From positions 1 through 64,000 of the forward strand of contig NZ_FVZC01000005.1 of NCBI RefSeq assembly GCF_900166585.1: DNA of 64,000 nucleotides, given 5' to 3'. Of this stretch, positions 44,729 to 53,546 are shown one piece after another (the first letter of the stretch is position 1; each line of letters starts with the position of its first letter). Source of the DNA: Mesobacillus jeotgali (GTDB lineage: Bacteria; Bacillota; Bacilli; Bacillales; Cytobacillaceae). The notes under the pieces were generated by a model. The model was given only the letters and a program-made list of their open reading frames with translations. It made no database searches and was not told where the DNA came from. The position numbers were made by a program, and so were the translations under genes.

Positions 44729-45091
44729 TTACTTAACTTCGACGTTAGCTCCAACTTCTTCAAGCTTAGCTTTGATTTCTTCAGCTTCTTCTTTAGAAAC
44801 GCCTTCTTTAAGAGCTTTAGGAGCATTGTCAACAACTTCTTTAGCTTCTTTAAGACCAAGACCTGTGATTTCACGTACAACTTTGATAACCTTGATCTTC
44901 TGGTCGCCAGCAGATGCAAGAACTACGTCAAATTCAGTTTGCTCTTCAGCAACAGCTCCAGCAGCTCCACCCATCATTGCAACTGGTGCAGCAGCAGTTA
45001 CGCCGAATTCTTCTTCGATTGCTTTTACTAGATCGTTAAGTTCTAAAACAGTCATGCTTTTAACTGCTTCAATGATTTGTTCTTTAGTCAT
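44729..45091 (-). CDS. rplL: 50S ribosomal protein L7/L12
   Basis: A 120-residue stalk protein that recruits translational GTPases. N-terminal dimer domain ([22 protein letters not shown]), flexible Ala/Gly hinge and C-terminal factor-binding domain ([22 protein letters not shown]). It follows rplJ by 56 bases. Confidence 0.98.
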   Translation of the reverse strand: MTKEQIIEAVKSMTVLELNDLVKAIEEEFGVTAAAPVAMMGGAAGAVAEEQTEFDVVLASAGDQKIKVIKVVREITGLGLKEAKEVVDNAPKALKEGVSKEEAEEIKAKLEEVGANVEVK

Positions 45092-45147
45092 GATTTGTTT
45101 CCTCCTAATAGGTTAATTTTTATTGTTAAACGGTAATTATTTTCAGC

Positions 45148-45648
45148 TTACGCGCCTTGCTCTTCTTTCTGGTCTGCAACAGCTTTTGCAGCAAGAGCAA
45201 GATTGCGGATTGGAGCTTGAAGTACGCTGAGTAGCATAGAAAGTAGACCTTCGCGAGACGGCAGGTCTGCAAGTGCCTTGATTTCTTCTACTGTAACGAT
45301 GTTGCCTTCAACTACGCCCGCCTTAATTTCAAGCGCTTCGTGCTTTTTAGCGAATTCGTTAAGAATCTTAGCTGGTGCAACAACATCTTCAGTACTGAAC
45401 GCGATCGCGTTAGGACCAGTTAAAGATGTGTTTAAGTCAGCAAGTTCAGCAGCTTCAGCAGCACGGCGTGTCATAGAGTTTTTGTAAACTTTGAATTCTA
45501 CGCCAGCTTCACGAAGCTCTTTACGAAGTTCAGTTACTTCAGAAACTGTAAGTCCGCGGTAATCAACAACGATTGTTGATTTGCTTTCTTTTAGTTTGCC
45601 AGCAATCTCGTCAACGATTTGCTTTTTTGCTTCAATAACTTTGCTCAT
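45148..45648 (-). CDS. rplJ: 50S ribosomal protein L10
   Basis: A 166-residue stalk base protein that carries the L7/L12 dimers. The start is [19 protein letters not shown] at 45648 with AGGAGGTGTAAGG upstream; the longer frame to 45687 lies in the leader. In Firmicutes L10-(L12)4 binds its own leader, present directly upstream. Confidence 0.98.
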   Translation of the reverse strand: MSKVIEAKKQIVDEIAGKLKESKSTIVVDYRGLTVSEVTELRKELREAGVEFKVYKNSMTRRAAEAAELADLNTSLTGPNAIAFSTEDVVAPAKILNEFAKKHEALEIKAGVVEGNIVTVEEIKALADLPSREGLLSMLLSVLQAPIRNLALAAKAVADQKEEQGA

Positions 45649-45824
45649 CCTTACACCTCCTGTAGATTTCTCATTTATACCGATCAAATAAAAACCTCCG
45701 CATCTGGACAGACACGGAGGAAGTATACAATAGTAAAAGTGTTGCTCTATCGTATGACCTCGGCAGGTTATTAAGCTATAAGCCCCTGCTGTCTGCGGTA
45801 CAAATGTTATTTATTTTCACAACA
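45649..45824 (-). promoter_or_regulatory. L10 ribosomal protein leader with attenuator
   Basis: The 175-base leader of rplJL contains a structured region (CCTGCCGAGGTCATACG... and AGGGGCTTATAGC) and ends in a terminator hairpin just before rplJ. This is the organisation of the Firmicute L10 leader, where L10-L12 binding shifts the fold towards termination. The family call rests on position and architecture. Confidence 0.8.
45688..45720 (-). terminator. Attenuator terminator in the L10 leader
   Basis: CCTCCGTGTCTG and the near-complement ending ATGCGGAGG pair around a short loop, followed by TTTTTATTTG on the minus strand, about 40 bases before the rplJ start. Confidence 0.85.
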
Positions 45825-45830
45825 AGAAGA

Positions 45831-45859
45831 ATTATATCTAACCCTTCTTTAATTGTCAA
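45831..45859 (-). promoter_or_regulatory. Consensus sigma-A promoter of rplJ-rplL
   Basis: On the minus strand TTGACA (45854-45859), exactly 17 bp, TATAAT (45831-45836). All twelve bases match the consensus. It lies just beyond the rplA stop. Confidence 0.92.
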
Positions 45860-45865
45860 ATACTA

Positions 45866-46558
45866 TTATTTTACAGTTGAAGGATCTACTTTAACGCCAG
45901 GTCCCATTGTAGTTGAGATCGTAACGTTCTTCATGTAAGTTCCTTTAGCTGCAGCTGGCTTAACCTTCATCATAGTTTCAAAGATTGTGTTGAAGTTTTC
46001 AACAAGCTTGCCATCTTCGAAAGAAACTTTTCCGATAGGTACATGGATGTTACCAGACTTGTCAACGCGGTATTCTACTTTACCAGCCTTGATTTCGTTA
46101 ACTGCTTTAGTTACGTCGAAAGTAACTGTGCCAGTCTTAGGGTTTGGCATCAAGCCTTTAGGTCCCAATACGCGACCAAGCTTACCAACTTCACCCATCA
46201 TGTCAGGAGTAGCAACGATTACGTCAAAATCAAACCAGCCTTGCTGGATCTTGTTGATGTAATCTGCATCGCCAACATAGTCTGCGCCAGCAGCTTCTGC
46301 TTCTTTTAACTTTTCGCCTTTAGCGAATACTAGAACACGTTGAGTTTTACCAGTTCCGTTTGGAAGCACAACTGCTCCACGGATTTGCTGGTCAGCTTTC
46401 TTAGGGTCTACGCCCAGACGGAAAGCAGCTTCAACTGTAGCGTCAAATTTAACAGTGCTTGTCTTTTTAGCAAGCTCAATTGCTTCAGCAGCTGTATATG
46501 CTTGAGAGCGGTCTACAAGCTTAGCAGCTTCAAGATACTTTTTACCTTTTTTAGCCAT
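45866..46558 (-). CDS. rplA: 50S ribosomal protein L1
   Basis: A 230-residue protein of the L1 stalk. The start is [22 protein letters not shown] at 46558 after AGGAGG; the upstream extension to 46621 runs into a dispersed repeat and is rejected. [16 protein letters not shown] and the C-terminal [13 protein letters not shown] are typical. The gap to rplK is unusually long (338 bases) because of the repeat. Confidence 0.98.
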   Translation of the reverse strand: MAKKGKKYLEAAKLVDRSQAYTAAEAIELAKKTSTVKFDATVEAAFRLGVDPKKADQQIRGAVVLPNGTGKTQRVLVFAKGEKLKEAEAAGADYVGDADYINKIQQGWFDFDVIVATPDMMGEVGKLGRVLGPKGLMPNPKTGTVTFDVTKAVNEIKAGKVEYRVDKSGNIHVPIGKVSFEDGKLVENFNTIFETMMKVKPAAAKGTYMKNVTISTTMGPGVKVDPSTVK

Positions 46559-46607
46559 TTTTATTTCCTCCTGTATTGTGGTTTTAACGGAATAACCTCC
46601 CACTTTG

Positions 46608-46726
46608 AAAAGCGGAGGCACCTGGTCAGCCCCGACAGGAATCGGAAGACCAGACAGTAAAGCCGTTCTTTGACTTTACCGCCTGGACTGAAGTTTCCCG
46701 AGGGGCTAGGTGCCAGAGCTAGACAC
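46608..46726. repeat. Dispersed hairpin repeat, short copy between rplK and rplA
   Basis: The left end AAAGCGGAGGCACCTGG plus TCAGCCCCGACAGG and the right end GAGGGGCTAGGTGCCAGAGC match the ends of the element at 44391-44655. The inner part keeps AAAGCCGTTCTTTGACTTT. The arms are complementary (GGCACCTGG with CTAGGTGCC), and the changed bases in the two arms compensate for each other relative to the long copy. It sits inside the L11-L1 transcription unit. Confidence 0.8.
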
Positions 46727-46896
46727 GATGAAAAGCACAGGCGCCTCTGCGCCATAGCTAGACAACGAAACGCGGTGACACATCAAAAGTGTCAGAGCTT
46801 TAAAAGCGAAGGCGCCATATAGGCGCCGTATCAGACAAAAGGTTGCGAGTGAAATCTAATTCAGCTTCGCAACCCATCAATCCTCTGCAGCAGAAA
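46727..46896. other. Remainder of the rplK-rplA intergenic region with partial repeat copies
   Basis: Two further short hairpin-like remnants resemble the repeat ends (GGCGCCTCTGCGCC then AGCTAGACA near 46740-46764; AAAAGCGAAGGCGCC, ATAT, AGGCGCC near 46801-46827). A separate stem GTTGCGA/TCGCAAC at about 46842-46873, followed on the minus strand by CTTTTGTC, could act as an attenuator after rplK. Confidence 0.5.
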
Positions 46897-47322
46897 TTAG
46901 TCTTCGATAGTGATTCCCATGCTGCGTGCAGTACCTTCAACCATGCGCATTGCTGCTTCAACGCTAGCTGCGTTTAGGTCAGGCATTTTCTGTTCAGCAA
47001 TCTCACGTACTTTCTCACGCTTGACTGTTGCTACTTTATTACGGTTTGGTTCACCAGAACCAGACTGGATTCCAGCTGCTACCTTCAAAAGAACTGCAGC
47101 AGGAGGAGTTTTCGTAATAAATGTAAATGAACGGTCTTCAAAAACCGTGATTTCAACAGGAATGATCAATCCAGCTTGATCAGCTGTACGAGCGTTAAAT
47201 TCCTTACAGAATCCCATGATATTAACACCGGCTTGACCTAGTGCAGGTCCAACTGGTGGTGCCGGATTGGCTTTACCAGCAGGGATTTGCAATTTAACCA
47301 TTTTAATTACTTTTTTAGCCAC
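46897..47322 (-). CDS. rplK: 50S ribosomal protein L11
   Basis: A 141-residue protein at the GTPase-associated centre, also needed for RelA activation. It starts at GTG ([22 protein letters not shown]) at 47322 after AAGGAGG. The Pro-rich N-terminal domain where thiostrepton-resistance changes map and [18 protein letters not shown] are typical. Confidence 0.98.
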   Translation of the reverse strand: MAKKVIKMVKLQIPAGKANPAPPVGPALGQAGVNIMGFCKEFNARTADQAGLIIPVEITVFEDRSFTFITKTPPAAVLLKVAAGIQSGSGEPNRNKVATVKREKVREIAEQKMPDLNAASVEAAMRMVEGTARSMGITIED

Positions 47323-47400
47323 GAGACACACCTCCTTAAAGTCCGTGATGTGGTAATAGGGGATTTTCCCCTCCCACTCATAACAAAAGTCTTTATATAA

Positions 47401-47428
47401 AATAAAGAACTTGACATATATCTGTCAA
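47401..47428 (-). promoter_or_regulatory. Candidate rplK promoter with an 18-bp palindrome
   Basis: On the minus strand TTGACA (47423-47428) and TTTATT (47401-47406) lie 16 bp apart; the -10 is weak. TTGACA begins a near-perfect palindrome, TTGACAGATATATGTCAA, at 47411-47428. It lies about 80 bases before rplK. Confidence 0.45.
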
Positions 47429-47494
47429 TCGTCCAAGACATACTGACCTATGAAATATTAACACTTTTTAAAGTTGATTTCAAGCTATTTCAAA

Positions 47495-48028
47495 TTATAA
47501 TTTTTCAATCTGTGAAAATTCAAGCTCAACCGGAGTATCGCGGCCGAACATATTAACAAGAACTTTAAGCTTAGCCTTATCCTTGTCGATCTCTTCGATT
47601 GTGCCCGTGAAGTTTGCGAATGGCCCTTCGCTGACTTGTACGGTCTCGCCAAGCTCGAAGTTCACATCCACTCTCTTCTCTTCAACACCCATGCGCTTAA
47701 GGATGAAGGTTACTTCTTCCGGCAATAGAGGAGTAGGTTTTGATCCTGCACCTGAAGAGCCGACGAAGCCTGTGACACCCGGAGTGTTGCGGACAACATA
47801 CCAGGAATCATCTGTCATGACCAACTCTACCAGGACATAACCAGGGAAAGTCTTTCTTTTGACAACTTTCTTTTTACCATTTTTGAAATCTGTTTCTTCT
47901 TCTTCAGGAACGATCACTCGGAAAATCTTATCTTGCATGCCCATTGTTTCAACACGCTTCTCAAGATTTGTCTTAACCTTGTTCTCGTAGCCTGAGTAAG
48001 TATGAACTACATACCAGTTCTTTTCCAT
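47495..48028 (-). CDS. nusG: Transcription elongation factor NusG
   Basis: A 177-residue protein: NGN domain binding the polymerase clamp (EKNWYVVHTYSGYENKV..., FPGYVLVE) and a C-terminal KOW domain (GPFANFTGTIEEIDKDKAKLKV). In Bacillus NusG stimulates pausing. It follows secE by 169 bases, with a hairpin and T run between them. Confidence 0.98.
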   Translation of the reverse strand: MEKNWYVVHTYSGYENKVKTNLEKRVETMGMQDKIFRVIVPEEEETDFKNGKKKVVKRKTFPGYVLVELVMTDDSWYVVRNTPGVTGFVGSSGAGSKPTPLLPEEVTFILKRMGVEEKRVDVNFELGETVQVSEGPFANFTGTIEEIDKDKAKLKVLVNMFGRDTPVELEFSQIEKL

Positions 48029-48123
48029 TATCGAGGACTAAATCGTCCGTCCCTCCCCATTTCCAAATGTTCAGCCATTTGTTCTTTCAGCCATGACATT
48101 GAATGCGAATTTTTTCAAGCAAA

Positions 48124-48150
48124 TAAAAAACCCGTTATACGGGCTTTTAA
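48124..48150 (-). terminator. Terminator/attenuator between secE and nusG
   Basis: On the minus strand AAGCCCGT and ACGGGTTT pair around ATA, followed by a T run. It may partly separate secE from nusG expression. Confidence 0.7.
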
Positions 48151-48197
48151 ACTTGTCCTGCGTTTATATTTTCCATTATACCATGAGTGCGTAGTGG

Positions 48198-48380
48198 TTA
48201 TTCAAGAATTAAGCGAATCAATTCAGAAATACCAAGGTCTAGCACTGCGAAGAATATAGCAGCAAAAGCAACTGTAGACAAAACTGTAATTGTGTAACGA
48301 GTCAGTTCCTTGCGTCTAGGCCAGCTGACCTTCCTCATTTCACGTCCAACTTCACTGAAAAAATTAGTGATGCGCTGCAT
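48198..48380 (-). CDS. secE: Protein translocase subunit SecE
   Basis: A 60-residue protein with the conserved amphipathic helix (REMRKVSWPRRKELTRYT) and a single transmembrane segment (STVAFAAIFFAVLDLGI), clamping SecY in the translocon. Lies between rpmG and nusG as in most bacteria. Confidence 0.97.
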   Translation of the reverse strand: MQRITNFFSEVGREMRKVSWPRRKELTRYTITVLSTVAFAAIFFAVLDLGISELIRLILE

Positions 48381-48431
48381 TTTGTAACCTCCAACTTATC
48401 GGAATTCCATATGATGATCTATCTGAAAGCC

Positions 48432-48581
48432 TTATTTCGTTTCTTTATGAACTGTATGGGCACCGCAGTTGCTGCAGTACTTTTTCAGCTCCAGCCGTTC
48501 CGTCTGCGTTTGCTTGTTGCTCGTGGTGGAATAATTGCGGGAACCGCATTCCTGACAAGCAAGAGTCACTTTGTTGTTCAT
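48432..48581 (-). CDS. rpmGB: 50S ribosomal protein L33, zinc-binding form
   Basis: A 49-residue protein read from the short gap upstream of sec[21 protein letters not shown], then [22 protein letters not shown]. Two CxxC pairs (CQEC and CSNC) make it the zinc-containing C+ form. It is 51 bases before secE. The ribosome binding site (GCGGGTG) is modest. Confidence 0.95.
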   Translation of the reverse strand: MNNKVTLACQECGSRNYSTTSNKQTQTERLELKKYCSNCGAHTVHKETK

Positions 48582-48654
48582 TGACACTTACACCCGCTTT
48601 AACAGGCTGGTTCCAGTCTTGCTCTATGAAACCGCCATCTATTATATCTTTAAA

Positions 48655-48683
48655 AAGATAACATGGCTGATAGATTGTGTCAA
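48655..48683 (-). promoter_or_regulatory. Sigma-A promoter of rpmGB-secE-nusG
   Basis: On the minus strand TTGACA (48678-48683), 17 bp, TATCTT (48655-48660), about 75 bases before rpmGB. Confidence 0.8.
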
Positions 48684-48737
48684 TAAGGGGTTCTGAGATT
48701 AAAAGTCAGTTTTATGGCTATTTTTCGTCAATTTCAC

Positions 48738-49388
48738 CTATACTGACAGTTCTCTGAGTTCAAGATACCTTTCAAGCTTTCGCTTCACGCGCTGAAGCGC
48801 ATTATCGATTGACTTGACATGGCGGTTCAGCTCTTCGGAAATTTCCTGATAGGATTGTCCGTCCAAATATAATGCGAGCACTTTTCGTTCGAGGTCACTC
48901 AGCAGCTCTGACATTTTCACTTCAATCTGATCAAATTCTTCCTGATTGATGAATAACTCTTCGGGATCCATCACTTTTGCCCCGGATAAAACATCCATCA
49001 GTGTCCTGTCCGATTCCTCATCATAAATGGGCTTGTCCAGGGATACATATGAATTTAGCGGGATATGTTTTTGCCTTGTGGCCGTCTTGATGGCCGTGAT
49101 GATCTGACGGGTAATGCATAATTCGGCAAATGCCTTGAATGATGTGAGCTTGTCCTCTCGGAAATCACGGATCGCTTTATATAAACCGATCATACCTTCC
49201 TGCACAATGTCCTCTTTATCAGCACCAATCAGAAAATAGGACCGCGCCTTCGCGCGAACAAAGTTCCTGTACTTGTGAATCAGAAAATCAAGCGCATCAC
49301 TTTCTCCTCTGTGCACTGCTTCAACAATTTCTTCATCCTCTAGCAATAAATAAGCGTCATTTAAACGATTCCCGATGTCAGCACTCAT
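48738..49388 (-). CDS. sigH: RNA polymerase sigma-H factor
   Basis: A 216-residue sigma-70-family factor for the transition state and early sporulation. Region 2 (YKAIRDFREDKLTSFKAFAELCITRQI) and region 4 (LSDLERKVLALYLDGQSYQEISEELNRHVKSIDNALQRVKRKL) are visible. The ATG follows GGGGGG. In B. subtilis it is repressed by AbrB and feeds Spo0A activation. It follows rae1 by 67 bases with its own promoter. Confidence 0.97.
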   Translation of the reverse strand: MSADIGNRLNDAYLLLEDEEIVEAVHRGESDALDFLIHKYRNFVRAKARSYFLIGADKEDIVQEGMIGLYKAIRDFREDKLTSFKAFAELCITRQIITAIKTATRQKHIPLNSYVSLDKPIYDEESDRTLMDVLSGAKVMDPEELFINQEEFDQIEVKMSELLSDLERKVLALYLDGQSYQEISEELNRHVKSIDNALQRVKRKLERYLELRELSV

Positions 49389-49421
49389 TTCGATCCCCCC
49401 GCCCGCTATACAGTTAGAAAT

Positions 49422-49451
49422 ATTATACAGCAGGCTTTTTTAAGGCGTCAA
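49422..49451 (-). promoter_or_regulatory. Promoter of sigH
   Basis: On the minus strand TTGACG (49446-49451), 18 bp, TATAAT (49422-49427), in the 67-bp gap between rae1 and sigH. Confidence 0.75.
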
Positions 49452-49455
49452 CAGG

Positions 49456-49965
49456 TCATTGCTCCCCTCTGCGCCATTTTTCAAAAATTTCTGCCACTTC
49501 TTTTGTAAGCGGAATCTTTGCGCTTGGCTTCTTTTCCTGGATCACTTTAACCGATTTTTCTATTTTTTTACTGATGAGATTCATTTCATTGAGGAGCTCC
49601 CTTGCCGACTTCCTTAAGGCTCCCTGTCCAAAAATCGCCCATTGTTCGGTATAGTCAGAAGTGGCTACATGAATTTGCGTTTTGCGGTTGCTGAGCTCGA
49701 TCGCGAGCCTTTCAATCCGCTCGTCGGCAGTTTCATTTTCTTTTGTAAAAATAACTTCCACCTTGTAGTTCTTGTACTTTTTTTGTGTTCCTGATACAAA
49801 ATGAGCGTCAAAAACGATTATGACGCGATAGCCGGTGTAAGCCTGGTATTCAGCCATGACTTCCACCAGCCTGTCCCTGGCCGCAGAGAGTTCTTTCTTC
49901 TTCAGACTGACCAGTTCCGGCCACGCGCCGATAATATTGTAGCCGTCTACCAGCAGGATATCCAT
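49456..49965 (-). CDS. rae1: Ribosome-dependent mRNA endonuclease Rae1 (YacP, NYN domain)
   Basis: A 169-residue PIN/NYN-domain RNase. The acidic metal-binding residues are seen in ILLVDGYNIIGAWPEL, IVFDAHFVSG and HVATSDYTEQWAIFG. In B. subtilis Rae1 enters the ribosomal A site and cleaves certain mRNAs during translation. It starts two bases after the rlmB stop, within the cysE-cysS-mrnC-rlmB-rae1 cluster. Confidence 0.93.
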   Translation of the reverse strand: MDILLVDGYNIIGAWPELVSLKKKELSAARDRLVEVMAEYQAYTGYRVIIVFDAHFVSGTQKKYKNYKVEVIFTKENETADERIERLAIELSNRKTQIHVATSDYTEQWAIFGQGALRKSARELLNEMNLISKKIEKSVKVIQEKKPSAKIPLTKEVAEIFEKWRRGEQ

Positions 49966-49967
49966 GC

Positions 49968-50945
49968 TTATTCCCCTAGCGGCTGCCGTTTGCGGAAAAC
50001 TTCATACATCAAAAGCGCCGCGGCAACTGATGCATTCAAGGATGTAACATGCCCAACCATTGGCATGCTTAAAAGGAAATCACATTTATCGCGGATGAGC
50101 CTTCCCATTCCTTTTCCTTCGCTTCCGATAACAAGACCCAGTGGCAATGTGCCATCCATTTGACGATAATCCTGTTTTGCGGATGCATCAGTTCCGGCGA
50201 TCCAGACACCTCGTTCCTTCAGTTCGTCGATTGTCTGTGCCATATTCGTGACTCTGACAACCGGAATGTATTCGATGGCACCTGTCGAGGATTTTGCGAC
50301 TGTTGAAGTCAACCCGACTGCCCGTCGTTTCGGAATGATGATGCCATGTGCACCCGTCGCGTCTGCCGTTCTCATGATTGAGCCGAGATTATGCGGGTCT
50401 TCGATTTCATCGAGGAGCAGGAAGAATGGCGATTCATTCTTTTTCTCAGCAGCTGCAAAAAGATCATCGATCTCTGCATATTCATAAGCAGCAACCTGGG
50501 CGATGACGCCCTGATGATTGCCATCTGCCAGCTGGTCAATTTTCTTTTTCGGAACGAACTGGACCATGACATTTGCTTCCCTTGCCATTCCGATTACTTG
50601 CTGCATCTGTCCGCTCTGTGAACCTTCGGCAACCAAAATTTTATTGATATCACGATCTGATTTCAATGCTTCGATGACCGGGTTTTTTCCGATGATGTAA
50701 TCCTGGTTTTCGTTTTGTTCCAGCAACTGGTCAGGATTTTGCCTTTGCCTGTTGTCACGTCCAGCACTTGTTTTCTGGACACGCTTTGTATCATGATTCT
50801 GATTTTGATCCTGGTTCCTGGCAGGTTTTCTCTTAGGTCTGTCATCAGGTTTCGGCGCTGCATTCCGGGCAGGTTTTCGGTTTTTATCGTCGTCATGTTT
50901 CCGCCTGGTGTTCCGGCTCTGATTTTGCTTCTGTTTCTGGCTCAT
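49968..50945 (-). CDS. rlmB: 23S rRNA 2'-O-ribose methyltransferase RlmB (TrmH/SpoU family)
   Basis: A 325-residue SPOUT methyltransferase with substrate-binding N-terminal domain (IIGKNPVIEALKSDRDINKI) and knotted catalytic domain (LLLDEIEDPHNLGSIMRTADATG, IGSEGKGMGRLIRDKCD, PMVGHVTSLNASVAAALLMYEV). The E. coli enzyme methylates G2251. The first 82 or so residues are a disordered basic extension rich in Lys, Arg, Asn and Gln (e.g. NQSRNTRRKHDDDKNRKPARN), making it about 75 residues longer than B. subtilis YacO. The start is supported by AGGAGG. Confidence 0.93.
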   Translation of the reverse strand: MSQKQKQNQSRNTRRKHDDDKNRKPARNAAPKPDDRPKRKPARNQDQNQNHDTKRVQKTSAGRDNRQRQNPDQLLEQNENQDYIIGKNPVIEALKSDRDINKILVAEGSQSGQMQQVIGMAREANVMVQFVPKKKIDQLADGNHQGVIAQVAAYEYAEIDDLFAAAEKKNESPFFLLLDEIEDPHNLGSIMRTADATGAHGIIIPKRRAVGLTSTVAKSSTGAIEYIPVVRVTNMAQTIDELKERGVWIAGTDASAKQDYRQMDGTLPLGLVIGSEGKGMGRLIRDKCDFLLSMPMVGHVTSLNASVAAALLMYEVFRKRQPLGE

Positions 50946-50964
50946 CTGGAACCCTTCCTCCTAT

Positions 50965-51372
50965 CTATTCTTCAGCAAGTGAAAATACTGTCGTAATCAG
51001 CTCTTCAATCCGTTTCTCATTGCCCGCTAGATGCAAATAACCGATCAAGGCTTCAAAGGCTGTGCTGTAACGGTATGTCTGGACATCTGTATTTTTCGGG
51101 ACAGACCCTGACTTCGCATTGCGGCCCCTTTTTACAATTGCCATTTCTTCTTCTGACAGCTCATCCATTTCCATTAGCTTATGGAGATATTTCGCCTGTG
51201 CTTTTGCTGATACATATGCGGTCGCTTCCTTGTGCAGCTGGTTTGGCCGAACCTTTCCGCTATGCAGCAGGTGATGCCGGACATACAGTTCGTACACCGC
51301 ATCACCCATATAAGCAAGCGCAAGGCTGTTCAGTTGTTTTTCATCCACTCTTTTTTCGTAATGCAGCATCAT
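50965..51372 (-). CDS. mrnC: Mini-ribonuclease III
   Basis: A 135-residue RNase III catalytic domain without a dsRNA-binding domain: [23 protein letters not shown] holds the catalytic Asp, [35 protein letters not shown] the second acidic cluster. It trims 23S rRNA precursor ends in an L3-stimulated reaction. One base separates it from cysS. Confidence 0.95.
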   Translation of the reverse strand: MMLHYEKRVDEKQLNSLALAYMGDAVYELYVRHHLLHSGKVRPNQLHKEATAYVSAKAQAKYLHKLMEMDELSEEEMAIVKRGRNAKSGSVPKNTDVQTYRYSTAFEALIGYLHLAGNEKRIEELITTVFSLAEE

Positions 51373-51373
51373 T

Positions 51374-52771
51374 TTAGCCTCTTTTCCATCTGATGCCCTG
51401 CGGAGTGTCCTCGATGATGATCTTCATTTCCTTCAGCTGGTCACGGATTTCATCTGCCAGCTTGAAGTTCCGTTCCTTCCGTGCCTGCGTCCTTTTTTCG
51501 ATCAGTGCCTCGATTTCTTCATCCAAGAGCTCTTCATCCTTCAGAGATAGACCAAGCACGCCAAACAAAGTTTCAAATTCATTCACGAATGACCTGATCA
51601 CTTCTGCAGAAGTATTTTTCTCCATCAAGTACAGATTGGAGAGTTTGGATAGGTCAAACAGAACGGATACAGCATTCGCTGTATTGAAATCGTCATCCAT
51701 TTCCTTGATAAACTGACCGCGGAGTGCAGCGATTTTGTCAAGCCATTCCTGATTATTATCGGTCAGTTCAGCGCTTGCATCCATACGATGCTTCAGGTTT
51801 TGGTAAGAAGTCTTCAACCGTTCAAAGGCAGCCTTTGTATTTTCAAGCAGCTCTTCACTGTAATTGATTGGGTTACGGTAATGCACAGACAGCATGAAGA
51901 ACCTTAATACCTGCGGATCATGAAGCTTGATGATGTCATGGACTGTGACAAAGTTGCCAAGTGACTTGGACATCTTTTCATTATCGATATTAATATAGCC
52001 ATTATGCATCCAGTAACGGGCAAATGTCTTTCCTGTCAGTGCCTCTGACTGGGCGATTTCATTTTCATGGTGAGGAAATGCGAGGTCCTGTCCTCCTGCA
52101 TGGATATCGATTGTATCTCCCAGATATTCACGGGCCATCGCCGAGCACTCGATATGCCAGCCCGGACGGCCTTTGCCCCACGGACTATCCCATGAAATCT
52201 CACCTTCCTTTGCCGTTTTCCAAAGAACAAAATCCAGAGCGTCCTGTTTCTTTTCACCGATCTGGATTCTCGCTCCTACTTTTAGTTCTTCGATGGACTG
52301 GTGGGAAAGCTTCCCATATCCATTGAATTCCCTCGTGCGGTAATAGACATCACCGCCAGACTCATAAGCAAAGCCTTTTTCAATTAGCGCGCTTATAAAC
52401 TCAATGATCAAATCCATAGTTTCAGTTACCCTCGGGTGGGCATCGGCCTTTTTGCAGCCAAGTGCATGAACATCTTCAAAATAGGCATTGATGAATCGTT
52501 GAGCGATTGTCGGTACATCTTCACCGAGCTCGTTCGCAGCCTTGATAAGTTTATCATCCACATCGGTGAAATTAGAGATATATCTGACATCATATCCGCG
52601 GAATTCCAGATAGCGGCGCACTGTGTCAAAAACAATTGCCGGGCGGGCATTTCCAATGTGGATATAGTTATAGACAGTAGGTCCGCAGACGTACATCTTA
52701 ACCTTTCCCTCTTCTAGCGGGATAAACTCTTCTTTATTTCGAGTAAGTGTATTATAGATTTTAATTCCCAT
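51374..52771 (-). CDS. cysS: Cysteinyl-tRNA synthetase
   Basis: A 465-residue class I synthetase: HIGH motif as [15 protein letters not shown] as [10 protein letters not shown], and zinc ligands in [17 protein letters not shown] and FPHHENE. The C-terminal helical domain binds the anticodon. Its start overlaps the 3' end of cysE by 11 bases, so the two are translationally coupled and both under the cysteine T-box. Confidence 0.98.
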   Translation of the reverse strand: MGIKIYNTLTRNKEEFIPLEEGKVKMYVCGPTVYNYIHIGNARPAIVFDTVRRYLEFRGYDVRYISNFTDVDDKLIKAANELGEDVPTIAQRFINAYFEDVHALGCKKADAHPRVTETMDLIIEFISALIEKGFAYESGGDVYYRTREFNGYGKLSHQSIEELKVGARIQIGEKKQDALDFVLWKTAKEGEISWDSPWGKGRPGWHIECSAMAREYLGDTIDIHAGGQDLAFPHHENEIAQSEALTGKTFARYWMHNGYINIDNEKMSKSLGNFVTVHDIIKLHDPQVLRFFMLSVHYRNPINYSEELLENTKAAFERLKTSYQNLKHRMDASAELTDNNQEWLDKIAALRGQFIKEMDDDFNTANAVSVLFDLSKLSNLYLMEKNTSAEVIRSFVNEFETLFGVLGLSLKDEELLDEEIEALIEKRTQARKERNFKLADEIRDQLKEMKIIIEDTPQGIRWKRG

Positions 52772-53447
52772 TTCCCATGCCCCTTCCTTGATTCACAGCT
52801 TCAAGCTCTTCTTTTATTTTGACCAGTTCAAGTTCTTTTCTTAATTTAACCAGTTCCATTTCAATTTCATGACATCGATCTGCTACAGGATCCGGCAAAT
52901 CGCGATGATTGAAATCCTTTTTGACTCGGATCCCATCCTGAATGACGATTTTACCCGGGATGCCCACAACAGTGGAGTTCGGCGGTACGTCTTTCAGAAC
53001 AACTGATCCTGCGCCAACCTTGGAATTCTCCCCAATCGTGATAGAGCCTAATACCTTTGCGCCAGTCGCTATCAGCGCATTGTCTTTCACCGTCGGGTGG
53101 CGTTTGCCCTTTTCCTTGCCGGTACCGCCCAGGGTCACCCCCTGGAATACCGTGACATTATCACCAATCTCGCATGTTTCGCCAATGACGACGCCCATTC
53201 CGTGATCGATGAAGAACCTTCTGCCAATCTTTGCTCCCGGATGGATTTCAACCCCGGTGAAAAAGCGGCTGATCTGCGAGATAGCCCTTGCAATAAAATA
53301 AAACTTGCGCTTGTAGAAAGCATGCGCCAAACGATGGGACCAGATCGCATGCAATCCCGCGTAAGTCAAAATCACTTCAAGCGCGCTCCTGGCAGAAGGG
53401 TCTTGATCAAATACAACTTCTATATCTTCCTTCATCATTTTAAACAT
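52761..53447 (-). CDS. cysE: Serine O-acetyltransferase CysE
   Basis: A 228-residue enzyme making O-acetylserine for cysteine synthesis. The left-handed beta-helix hexapeptides ([28 protein letters not shown] ... [17 protein letters not shown]) carry the catalytic His. The ATG at 53447 follows GGAGGATTTCAAC and gives the family N-terminus [19 protein letters not shown]. The frame continues upstream in phase to 53846 through the 52-bp repeats, but this extension is repeat sequence and probably not translated as part of CysE. Confidence 0.96.
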   Translation of the reverse strand: MFKMMKEDIEVVFDQDPSARSALEVILTYAGLHAIWSHRLAHAFYKRKFYFIARAISQISRFFTGVEIHPGAKIGRRFFIDHGMGVVIGETCEIGDNVTVFQGVTLGGTGKEKGKRHPTVKDNALIATGAKVLGSITIGENSKVGAGSVVLKDVPPNSTVVGIPGKIVIQDGIRVKKDFNHRDLPDPVADRCHEIEMELVKLRKELELVKIKEELEAVNQGRGMGNGN

Positions 53448-53546
53448 GTTGAAATCCTCCTTTTTAATAAAATTCCATTGCATTTTCGCTCTGGTTGCGA
53501 GCACCTTTAGAGCCGAGATTCGGCTATAACCTGATTGCTTTGGATG

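Noticed and set aside
44443..44736. 97-residue plus-strand ORF
   Set aside because: It is encoded almost wholly by the dispersed hairpin repeat and runs into the rplL terminator; no credible ribosome binding site or homology.
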